In this document: in pieces, positions 20,195 through 29,069 of the stretch
Numbering within the stretch: the first letter of the stretch is position 1
Layout: every line of letters starts with the position of its first letter
Origin: Corylus avellana
Taxonomy: Eukaryota; Streptophyta; Magnoliopsida; Fagales; Betulaceae
Assembly (NCBI RefSeq): GCF_901000735.1
Contig: NC_081547.1
Span: forward strand, 28,445,382 to 28,509,381
Direction: 5' to 3'
DNA: 64,000 bases
Program-made: the position numbers and the translations under genes
Notes under the pieces: generated by a model
Databases searched by the model: none
The model's input: the letters and a program-made list of their open reading frames with translations, nothing else
What the model was told of the DNA's origin: nothing

Positions 20195-21912
20195 TTATGA
20201 TCGATTAAGATTGAAAGGGTAATTAACATCAAATATGATGCTTGTCTTAGAGGCTCGCTGGCTATTGATCCTGATATCCTTGATCAGACGGTCCAATTTA
20301 CAAAACGAGGACCCACCTCGGCTCACACTCTCTCTTGCCAACCTAGCCATCTCATCCGCTGATCTTACAAACTCTTCCCTCCTCTCTACCATCAGGTCAT
20401 TCACCATCTTCTCCACAATCCCTCTATTACACAAATCTTTCATGTCCACCCCAAGCTTCCACGCCTCGCTCACAAACCTACTGTTCACCATTTGATCCGC
20501 AAAGTAAGGCCAGCAAATCATAGGCACTCCAGCCACTATGCTCTCTAAGGTTGAGTTCCACCCACTGTGGGTCAAAAACCCGCCAATTGCTCGGTGGCCC
20601 AGTACCTCCTCTTGCGGGGCCCAGTCCACCAAGCACCCTACCCCACTCGTCCTCTCCAGCAGCTCCGCCGGAATCGGCGTTTCGTCTTTTCCGGTCACCA
20701 AGTCTGGCCGCATGACCCACAAGAACCGTTTCTTGCTATTAACCAAACCATACCAAAACTCCAAGAGCTGGTCCCTCGTCATCACAACAGCGCTTCCAAA
20801 GCTTACGTAAACGACTGATTTGGAGGGCTGCGTGTCCAGCCACGTCAGGCAGTTTCTGTCCGCTTCCCAAAGAGTATATAAAGAGACAGCCGTTTTGCCT
20901 CCGAGTCTTGTTTGTAAATGCGAGTGGAGCGGTCCGATAGCGTAGGTGTTTGGGATGATGTGGGTGCGTATGTGGGCGAGTGCAGGAGCTTCCAAGTCTT
21001 CAAACGTGTTGACTATGAGCGCGTCGGCTCTGGCGTTATGCTGGCTCTCACTAATAACAAATTGGAGAATCGGGTCGGCCAGGTTGCTGCTCCGGCAGAA
21101 TCCTGGGAGGTCTCGGCGCCGTAGAAAGCCCTCCATACCGGGCACGTGCTCTATTGGCATATCCATGTCCACGTTTCCTACAATTAATTGTTCATGCTTT
21201 TCTTAGCAGAAAGATTTGTCGGGTATACGTGTGAGCGCGAAAAAACATTAGAATTTTACGTTGGAAATAATAACTATAAGCACTTAATATAGGTTTAAAC
21301 TTTTGGATTGTATAATGTCTTCACATGTTATATTATGAGCTCACAAAAAGACTCTTCAAAGATATTAGTTATTAATCTCCCAATTAACAAGATTGAAGGG
21401 CCGATAGCCGGGAACCGAGTTAAAAATTATTATGGGTAGGGAGCCAGGGGCCATAAAAATTTGCTCCTAAGGGCCAGTACCTTATAATTTTATTGTATTT
21501 TATTTTATTTTTTACTTTAAAAACTTTTTGTTCATAGAAGTTGAGGGGGCCATGGCCTATGCCACCCTTAAACTACTATCTATTTTGAGAAGACTCTTTC
21601 AAATTTTAAAAACTCTCAATTTCACTTATGAACTTTCAATTTGATGCAATATACCCCATTCCGTCAATTTGCAACGTTAACTTTAACAAAAAATACCAAA
21701 ATACCCTAAATTTTCACAAGGGTAAATTTGAAATTTTATTAAAAAAAAATCATGACTATAAATGTAATTTAATCATGTTTAACGCGAAAAATTGATTGAT
21801 GGAGTATATTGCATAAAATTGAAAGCTCATAAATGAAATTAAGAATTTTTAAAATTCAGAAAATTCTTCTCAAAATGCTTGGTAATTTAAAAGTTGTAAA
21901 TGAAGTTTTCCC

Positions 21913-21954
<42 letters not shown>

Positions 21955-22509
21955 GAGTGGAACTCTACCAACATATATACCTTGGAAGGGCAGCTCGCCT
22001 GCTTCAATGAGTCGAGGAATACTAAAATAAGCCCGGTAGCAAGAAGCACTAATGGTACGAAAAGCGACGCTCATAATTCCGATATCCTTGGCCACATCAA
22101 TAGCAAAACTCATTACTCCGTCAGCCACAATGCAGGTCACCGGCGACCAAGTACTACTTCCCAAGCTCAGTTCGCCAGAGACCATCATCTCTCTGAAGAG
22201 TGGCTTTGTCACAGCTCTTGTCGATTCAAACATCTCTCTAAATCGGTCATGACCGCAGCGTGGGTGGTCTTCTGGTAACCCATCGGGTATAGTTTTGAAG
22301 CGGATTAATCCGGGATAGTTTGCAAAACGAGCTTCAACGTCAGTGCAACGGAAGAGGCGATCGTGAATATAATGGGAGTTGAGGAAGGTGACCTTGAGGT
22401 TTTCTAAACAGAGAAGCTCTGCGAATTTGAGCATGCTGCTTACGTGGCTCTGGGCTGGGAAGGGGAAGACGAGTACATGTACATGTGGTTCAGCAGGGTT
22501 GTGATCCAT
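20195..22509 (-). CDS. UGT709-type UDP-glycosyltransferase (intact, divergent, 503 aa)
   Basis: Exon 1 is 22,509-21,981 (donor GTATAT); exon 2 is 21,177-20,195 (acceptor TTGTAG). The junction reads ELPFQG-NVDMDMP, phase 1, with 504 codons including stop. The start MDHNPAEPHVHVLVF is chosen by alignment; an upstream in-frame ATG is at 22,542. Catalytic His is about residue 22 (PAQSH, with Ser where the others have Gly), Asp about 130 (IVADG). The PSPG box is residues 362-405 with WPYFADQ intact. It is the most divergent copy of the cluster: VPGMEGFLRRRDLPGFCR, SLYTLWEADRNCLTWLDTQP, and a C terminus longer than the others (QRASKTSIIFDVNYPFNLNRS). It lies farthest upstream in the array and may be closest to the ancestral copy. 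The intron is 803 bp with a MITE and a (TA)n tract near the donor. Substrate unknown. Confidence 0.92.
21565..21915. mobile_element. Foldback MITE in UGT intron (family also at 23,740)
   Basis: Inverted arms around an A-rich centre: TTTTAAAAACTCTCAATTTC with AACTTTCAATTTGATGCAAT on the left, their complements on the right, ending at AAGTTTTCCC. The same arms recur at 23,740-24,077. The left boundary is uncertain. Confidence 0.6.
21917..21951. repeat. (TA)n microsatellite near UGT donor site
   Basis: About 17 TA units, 28 bases downstream of the exon 1 donor of the UGT at 20,195-22,509. Confidence 0.95.
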
Positions 22510-22544
22510 GGAAATTAAACTCCCAGTTATGTATGCTTTCAAGT

Positions 22545-22965
22545 TTCAATTCCAGGCTCCATTAATTATCTTATCAAAGTGAGCTATTTAAACCTGATCA
22601 AGAAAGAAAAACTAATTCTACTTGAATTTGAAGGAAATGCGATCTACATACGATGTTCATGAGCAGCATGCAGCAAGCAGGAAAACTTGCGGATTCGTAG
22701 ATCCATGTATTTTGCATGACTTGAAAACTTTAAATCAATACTACGTACCATTACCAACATTAAAAGAATCGAAATGATCGAAATTTGATGTTGCTCACCA
22801 ATTGGATAAAACCCATTTAATTGGAATTAAAAATTGTTTGCGTACCATCAGTTCTTACTTTAACTCTTTACAAATTCACGTAATCATCTGCATTTTATGA
22901 AATTGAGTGTCACTTAATAGCTAAGTGAGAGTCTACATTTTAGTGTTGAAGGCAAGTAACACATA
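22545..22965. other. Promoter-side spacer of UGT, nothing recognised
   Basis: Upstream sequence of the minus-strand UGT. No repeat or RNA gene identified. Confidence 0.5.
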
Positions 22966-22996
<31 letters not shown>

Positions 22997-22999
<3 letters not shown>

Positions 23000-23481
23000 G
23001 TAATTACCTTTTGTTCTCATGAACTACAGCATCTTAACATTTTCTCCCCATGAACTATCAATTATGATACCTGACCCTATCAAACTACCATCTTATGACA
23101 AAAAGCCTCATTCCGTTAGTTAAAAGGGTTAAAATTGATAGTCAACGATCATGTGCAAGTTATATGCCATTTATTTATTATTTTATTTTTTTTTCACTTT
23201 TGCCCTCACTTCAGACCAAAAAAATGGCGCTTATACCCTCTAAATTAACATATTAACTTTATTTGTTTGAAGTGAGGGCAAAAGTGAAAGAAAAAAATTT
23301 AAAATGGCATATGACTTGCACATGACCGTTGACCGTTAATTTTAACCCATTTGACTAACAGAATAGGGTTTTTTTGTCATAAGACGGTAGTTTGATGGGG
23401 TCAGGTGTCATAGTTAGTAGTTCATGGGAGAAAAGTGTCAAGGCGCTGTACATAGTTCATGGAGGCAAAAGGTAATTACCC
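22997..23481. mobile_element. Long foldback MITE inserted in a (TA)n tract
   Basis: A near-palindrome of 485 bp. It begins GGGGTAATTACCTTTTG and ends with the complement, CAAAAGGTAATTACCC. Arms of about 220 bases match almost throughout (CCCCATGAACTA, CATCTTATGACAAAAA, GACTTGCACATGA and TTGCCCTCACTTC with their complements). TA dinucleotide runs flank both sides, so a TA target duplication is plausible, but the microsatellite hides it. No open frame. Confidence 0.85.
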
Positions 23482-23540
23482 TATATATATATATATATAT
23501 ATATATTTCACTTCAGTTTGTAATAAACTTATAACAAAAA

Positions 23541-23652
23541 NNNNNNNNNNNNNNNNNNNNNNNNNNNNNNNNNNNNNNNNNNNNNNNNNNNNNNNNNNNN
23601 NNNNNNNNNNNNNNNNNNNNNNNNNNNNNNNNNNNNNNNNNNNNNNNNNNNN
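23541..23652. other. Assembly gap (112 N) between identical 28-bp repeats
   Basis: The 28 bases before the gap (23,513-23,540) are repeated exactly after it (23,653-23,680). Confidence 0.98.
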
Positions 23653-23739
23653 TCAGTTTGTAATAAACTTATAACAAAAAATCTAATGAATGTTGTTAGG
23701 AGTTTCATTATAAAATGATATGGCAGTTAATAATTAATA

Positions 23740-24077
23740 GGAAAAACTTCACAAATGACCACTAAATCACTATGCGATTTAAAAAGACCCTCCCAAATTT
23801 TAAAACCTCTCAATTTGACGTTGAAAGTGATGAAATGATTGACCTTTATACACTTGATGCTTTTATAAAATTTCAAATAAAAAAAATAAACAAAATTAAA
23901 GGGTTATTTGATCTTTTTAATGACTTTTGTTAGGGTTTAACTACAAAAATTGACGGAGGGGTCAATTGCATCAAATTAAAAGTTCAGATGGTAAAATTGA
24001 GAATTTTTAAAATTTATGAAATCTACTTAAAACGCGTGATAGACTTGTAGTTCAAGAGTTTTAAGTGAAGTTATCTC
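23740..24077. mobile_element. Foldback MITE with 9-bp target duplication
   Basis: Ends GGAAAAACTTCAC and GTGAAGTTATCTC, internal arms shared with 21,565-21,915, and a perfect 9-bp direct repeat TAATTAATA at 23,731-23,739 and 24,078-24,086. A 9-bp duplication fits a Mutator-like origin. Confidence 0.75.
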
Positions 24078-24274
24078 TAATTAATAAAATATTAAGTAAA
24101 AAACACGACTTATTAATTTAACAAATTAGTTGGTTCATTTCATTATTGTGAACTGCGGTGTTAATTTGCAAGGTGTTACCGTTGGTCCGTAACAAATATA
24201 ATTGGTGTTTATGGTCTACACAGCCCATCAATGTCCTGCTTGGGCCGAGCCCTTGAAGACAATTGGGCAATTGG

Positions 24275-24440
24275 TCGTGCACGTGGTAGTAGGCTATGTT
24301 TGACATATTGAGTGACTGACACGTGGGACAGACACGTAGATTTGGAGAAGGTGTTAGAAGCTTACAGAACTCTTTTCCAAATTTCCACTTCCACCGGGAA
24401 TGTACCAGAATCTGATTTCAAGAGCTGTATATATACTTCC
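24275..24440 (+). promoter_or_regulatory. Promoter of the plus-strand small heat-shock gene
   Basis: TATA-like GTATATATAC lies at about 24,427-24,436, some 100 bases before the ATG. An imperfect heat-shock element AGAAG-CTTAC-AGAAC (24,356-24,370) and ACACGTGG / CACGTGG cores (about 24,279 and 24,320) are upstream. No perfect three-unit HSE was seen. Confidence 0.5.
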
Positions 24441-24536
24441 TTCTGCTTTGCCCATCACCATCACCTACTGCGTTTAAGCTCAAATATTCTCTAAACAATA
24501 TCAACAGAATCCGTTAAGAGTGAGTTAATTAAAAAG

Positions 24537-25004
24537 ATGGCGCTCAGCCTTTTCGGTGGCGGCCGGCGAAGCAACGTCTTCGACCCCTTCTCTCTAGACG
24601 TCTGGGATCCCTTTGAGGGCATCCCTTTCGTGAGCAACGCTTCCTCCGCGTCGCGGGAAGCCTCTGCTCTTGCCAACGTTCGCATCGACTGGAAAGAAAC
24701 CCCGGAAGCGCACATTATCAAGGCCGATCTTCCAGGGCTGAGGAAGGAAGAGGTGAAGGTGGAGGTCGACGACGGTGGGGTGCTGAAGATAAGCGGGGAG
24801 AGGCACAAAGAGCAGGAGGAGAAGAACGACAAGTGGCACAGGGTTGAGAGGGTCACAGGAAAGTTCGTGAGGAGGTTCAGGTTGCCGGAGAATACCAAGA
24901 TTGACCAGGTGAAGGCTACCATGGAGAATGGCGTGCTCACAGTGGTGGTGCCTAAGGGGGAGGAGAAGAAGCCTGAGGTCAAGTCTATTGAGATCTCGGG
25001 CTAG
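24537..25004 (+). CDS. Class I cytosolic small heat-shock protein (155 aa)
   Basis: ATP-independent chaperone that assembles into oligomers and holds unfolding proteins during heat stress. Intronless, as is usual. The N-terminal [23 protein letters not shown] is the class I signature. The alpha-crystallin domain covers about residues 46-140 and includes [31 protein letters not shown], and GVLTVVVPK near the end. The C-terminal IEI (in KSIEISG) is the I-x-I tail that docks a neighbouring subunit. Length and composition are typical for 17-18 kDa members. A second class I gene lies 2.5 kb away, in convergent orientation. Confidence 0.97.
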   Translation: MALSLFGGGRRSNVFDPFSLDVWDPFEGIPFVSNASSASREASALANVRIDWKETPEAHIIKADLPGLRKEEVKVEVDDGGVLKISGERHKEQEEKNDKWHRVERVTGKFVRRFRLPENTKIDQVKATMENGVLTVVVPKGEEKKPEVKSIEISG

Positions 25005-25009
25005 ACTAT

Positions 25010-25455
25010 ACAAGGCCTGCATGATGGTGTATGTTCTCTTGGTGCCTCGATCTGGTTCTGTTTTGAGCTTTTTCTATCTTAAATAAAGGAAGACTATATG
25101 TGGGCGTGTTTTGTATGTGAAGCAAGCATCGACTGTCTAGTCTGTCTGTGTATGTGTGTAAGGTGCACGGGTGCACTCTATGTATCACCAAGTTTCATTT
25201 CCTCTCCGTATTGTGATGGTTTTTTTTTTTTTTAATATATAAATATATGCGAGTACTTTCTTTTTACACCCCATCTCAAAACCAAAAAAAATTTAGTTTT
25301 TATTTTTATTTTAACAGCAAGTCCAAGGAAACAAGGAAGGGGAAAAATTGCATTAAAAAAAAAAAAAAAAAAAAAAGACAAAAAAAGAAAAGAAAAGTGG
25401 GGCACAGGAACAGTATCACCAATAAGAATTGAGATTTCCGGCAGCAAGTGTCGGA
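25010..25455. other. 3' flank of the small heat-shock gene
   Basis: Probable 3' UTR with AATAAA at about 25,081-25,086, then poly-T and poly-A tracts. Confidence 0.5.
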
Positions 25456-25935
25456 CACCTCTTTTTTTTTTTTTTTTCAAGAGAGATATTAAAGAAAGAA
25501 TCAAATTTTTTTTTTTCAAGAGAGATATTAAAGAAAGATTCAAATTTGAAGTATTAATATTAAATTTGAGATCAAATTTGAAGTATTAACATTAAATTTG
25601 AGATATTAGTACTAAATTTATGATAATAAAATTCATTTTAAGTGATACTATCCCTAAAAGGCTAATCTTTCACATTTAAGTTTTAGTTTTAAATTTAAAA
25701 ATAAATTTTGAGGCATTGGAAACTAAATATTAACTTATTAAATTTTTTTTTAAAAAAAAAAACGAAAACAAAATCTATAGAATTAGGATGAGAGATTTTT
25801 CTACAATTTTATTTTTTAATAAAAATAAATTTTGAGACATTGAAAATTAAATATTAACTCATTAATTTTTTTTTTTTAAAAAAAGGAAAACAAAATCTGG
25901 ATGAAAGATTTTTCTACAATTTTTTTTTTTAATAA
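25455..25935. repeat. Cluster of short tandem duplications
   Basis: Three local duplications in a row: CAAGAGAGATATTAAAGAAAG (about 25,478 and 25,519), a ~33-bp unit containing ATCAAATTTGAAGTATTAA, and a ~120-bp unit (about 25,690-25,815 and 25,815-25,930) with ATTTTGAGRCATTGRAAAYT and GAGATTTTTCTACAATTTT. Confidence 0.7.
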
Positions 25936-25939
25936 AGTC

Positions 25940-26350
25940 ACATCATACTTTTCATACTCTTGATAGCCTATAACAGGCCTCCACCAATAGCTTATTAAAA
26001 AAAAAACAGGACTCCACCAATAAATTGCAAAAAAAAAAAAAGGAAAAAAAAAGTCTTTAGAAATATTTTTTAGAGAATGGGCGTCTTTGGGATGTTTGGG
26101 CCTTGGCCCACCGATCAAGAAAAGGACGGCTTGAGCGGTTTGTAGGGGTAATTTAGAGCGGGATCTGCTCCCTACAATTTGAGAGGGCGATTTGCTTAGA
26201 ATAATACCAAGCGCAGTGCAGCAGTGCCAGTCATTGAACCAACTCTGCGCAAACTTGAGAATCACTGGGTGTCTGGTGGATTCGGCCGCAAAGCCGCTGA
26301 AGAGGAGCGAAGTTGGGTGAGCTAGGGTAGTAACTCTACAGCTATGTTTG
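25940..26350. other. Spacer, nothing recognised
   Basis: Contains a 129-codon minus-strand frame with poly-Phe from an A/T tract, not considered real. Confidence 0.5.
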
Positions 26351-26367
26351 CCCTGAGTTAGGGGAGT

Positions 26368-26458
26368 TTTTTTTTTTTTTTACATGTCCAGGAATTCGAA
26401 CTAGTGACCTCCGCTTCATAAAACGTGGTCTCCAGCCGATTAAGCTATCTCTTAGGAA
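26368..26458 (-). mobile_element. tRNA-derived SINE with 16-bp target duplication
   Basis: Minus strand: AAGAGATAGCTTAATCGG (A box), CTAGTTCGAATTCC (B box), GGACATGTA and a poly(A) tail. The flanks carry CCTGAGTTAGGGGAGT at 26,352-26,367 and 26,459-26,474, a perfect 16-bp duplication. The body is about 75 bases. Confidence 0.9.
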
Positions 26459-26474
26459 CCTGAGTTAGGGGAGT

Positions 26475-27469
26475 AACTGTAAGGAAGTGGTATGGAACTA
26501 TAATTTTTAATGTAAAATAATATAAGGCCTTTTTTTTTTTTTTTTTTTTGGCCATTAGCAAACAGAGCCTATAAGTCTTGTTAAGAGTCTTTTTTAGAAT
26601 TCTTTTAAAGCCAAATTTAATAATGATAGTTTTTAAATTGGTGATTGGTGTGTACCTCGCGGGGCAGATCGATGCCTCTGAATTGTAAAGCTCTAATTCG
26701 GAATAATAATGAAAATAGGAAAATGGAGGTAATTTGGAATTGAATTGCAATAGGAATACAAGTATACACCAAAGGTAAGCTGATTCGAAAAGCTACTCTC
26801 CTAACAAAGATAACTTCATCTTCATGCTGTCAACAAGCCCTTGATTCCATCGGCCACAAAATTTGCTTACAAAACATACAATCCAATTACAAACATCTAC
26901 GAGCAGAAGGCGAGCGGGGATAGCGATGGGTGTAGCAGAGGCCGATAATGGTGAACAGATGGCTTAAGAGCGGAGAGTGGTGGGAGGCATAAGTGGCATA
27001 GAAAAGCAGAATTGCAGATCTTCTTAAAGTGCGTAGTACATTCACATTGCATCAGAAGTACACATCGCAATGCTGAGATTTGTCTATCCCGTCAATTATA
27101 TGCAAGTATTGAAGTATTTGAAATACGTTTTGCAGGAGTGCCTTCGCTAAATCACCCTTAAACTAGGCAGAGAATTACAGTGGATTGACTCTCTCCTCTT
27201 ATTTGACCCATCATTCCGCCATTGTTAATAATTTAGCTCCTTCATTTTAATCAATTAATCTTGGAAAGGAATTCATTCTTCACATAATAAAGTATACTAA
27301 AATTCGAACACAACACAAGCATATGTATTAATATGATAGAAGAAATTTTACATCACAAACCAGACTTCGATTTTCACAACACAGTCGACGATTACATAAA
27401 ACCCACCAAACCAACCGTTATTTACCATTAACCCAAGCCCTGACAACCGCACTCGGCACACAGTATAGA
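26475..27469. other. Spacer and 3' flank of the second small heat-shock gene
   Basis: No supported gene. The part nearest 27,469 should be 3' UTR. Confidence 0.5.
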
Positions 27470-27955
27470 CTAGCCAGAAATGTTAATGGACCTGACATCA
27501 TTACTCTTGGTCTCCACCTTGGGAACGGTCACGGTGAGCACCCCGTCCTCCATGGCGGCCTTGACCTCCTCCACCTTGGCGTTCTCCGGCAACCTGAACC
27601 TCCTCGAGAACCGCCCACTGCTGCGCTCGACGCGGTGCCAGGTGTCCGTCTGATCTTCGCGCTCGCTGCTCCGCTCGCCGCTGATCTGGAGCACCCGACC
27701 GTCCTCCACCTCCACCTTCACCTCCTCCTTCTTCAGCCCCGGCACGTCCGCCTTGAACACGTGCGCCGTCGGGGTCTCCTTCCAGTCCACCTTCGCGTGC
27801 GCGAACGACGACGTCTCGTTGGCGGAGAGGGAGGGGAAATCGGAGCGCTGAGGGAAAGAAAAGGGGAAGCCGCCCTCGAATGGATCCCAAACCTCCAGTG
27901 AGAACGGGTCGAACACGTTGGATCGGCGGCCGAAGATCGATGGAACCAGCGACAT
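27470..27955 (-). CDS. Class I cytosolic small heat-shock protein (161 aa)
   Basis: Same family as the gene at 24,537. The N terminus [25 protein letters not shown] is the class I signature. The alpha-crystallin domain (about residues 52-145) has [31 protein letters not shown] and GVLTVTVPK. The C-terminal INI in RSINISG is the I-x-I docking tail. Single exon. GC content is far above the surroundings, common for this family. Its promoter has two perfect heat-shock elements, so strong heat induction through HSF trimers is expected. Confidence 0.97.
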   Translation of the reverse strand: MSLVPSIFGRRSNVFDPFSLEVWDPFEGGFPFSFPQRSDFPSLSANETSSFAHAKVDWKETPTAHVFKADVPGLKKEEVKVEVEDGRVLQISGERSSEREDQTDTWHRVERSSGRFSRRFRLPENAKVEEVKAAMEDGVLTVTVPKVETKSNDVRSINISG

Positions 27956-28029
27956 TGTTAATTGAGAATTATCTTGGATTGGGAAAGCGGTTTCTTTGCA
28001 ATTTGATTCGACGGTTCGGGTTGCGAAGG

Positions 28030-28170
28030 GGAACTTTCTTATACTTGGAGTGATGGTTCCAGATAATTCTACGGGATTCGTTCTGGAACTTTCGAGAAGC
28101 TGAGGTGCCCATCCGACGGTTGTGATTAATACCAGAAATTCCCATTAGTTTCCTGAAATTTCGAGAAGCT
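28030..28170 (-). promoter_or_regulatory. Heat-shock promoter with two perfect four-unit HSEs
   Basis: Both HSEs follow TTCnnGAAnnTTCnnGAA: 28,081-28,098 (TTCTGGAACTTTCGAGAA) and 28,150-28,167 (TTCCTGAAATTTCGAGAA). A weaker site lies at about 28,067-28,079 and GAACTTTC at 28,031-28,038. TATAAGA on the minus strand at about 28,037-28,043 is some 85 bases from the ATG. Confidence 0.9.
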
Positions 28171-28199
28171 ACATTGGGTTTTTCTAGTGTATATCGACA

Positions 28200-29060
28200 G
28201 CAGTTTCTAGTAATTTGCCGTCAAAATTGTTATGAATTTTGGTAACACTTAAGATAAATTAATATGGAACTAATTAATTTGTCCAAATAAGTTTTTGAGG
28301 TGTCTAATCACCTATTCAAATAGGTAGACCGGATAAGGATTCAATCATCTCTATTTCAAATAAAATAAAGATGATTCGTTTTTAAATAAATTCTCTCACA
28401 ATTACAATGCAAATTGTTAGTGCAAATTGCTATAAATCATAATATGCTGGTACTATATTCATATATTAAAATCATGGCCTTACTTGTTTTGAATGGGTGA
28501 CCCGCATGTTACATAGCTGCAACTATTTTTGTGAATCGTTTGAATGTTATTGAAATTCAAACATTTAATTGTAGGAAATCCTCATTTCTTTGGAATTATG
28601 TTCAATAAGTTGTATATGCTTTCCTTACTCTTTGATGGATTTTTACCAAATACAACAAATAATTTTGATCAAGCAATTGAAACCAAACCAATATTTGTAA
28701 GCCAACTACGGATTCTAATTCACATATATCTTTTCTGCTTTCCTCTCCCCATAAATAAAAGAATAATTAGCAAGAATGAAATTGAACACATTTCTTCATA
28801 ATGAAGGTATTTCTTATATTATATAATAGCTCTTACATTATCGACATGAGATCATGAAAACATCATAATCTTGATTTTTTGGAATGATCAAAAACCATAG
28901 ATGCAGTTGCACATATATACCACCATGCATGTCATGATGGGTATGTGATCTCATGGTACACCAATACCTTGATGGTCTCTCATGTTAAATCCTCAACAAT
29001 AAACCTATACATAACAACTAAATTGCGCCATGTATCATGTGATGGTGTATTTACAAAATG
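28200..29060. other. Intergenic spacer
   Basis: AT-rich; the right end should be 3' UTR of the DUF620 gene. A short frame at 28,544-28,801 resembles nothing known. Confidence 0.5.
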
Positions 29061-29069
29061 GAAACATAT

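Noticed and set aside
24491..25022. Long minus-strand frames opposite the small heat-shock gene
   Set aside because: Shadows caused by GC-rich codon usage of the real plus-strand gene. The same is true of frames opposite the UGT exons, the lectin gene and the second heat-shock gene.
26760..27050. Possible last exon of a gene on the minus strand
   Set aside because: Slightly higher complexity, but no frame with family resemblance and no splice partner.
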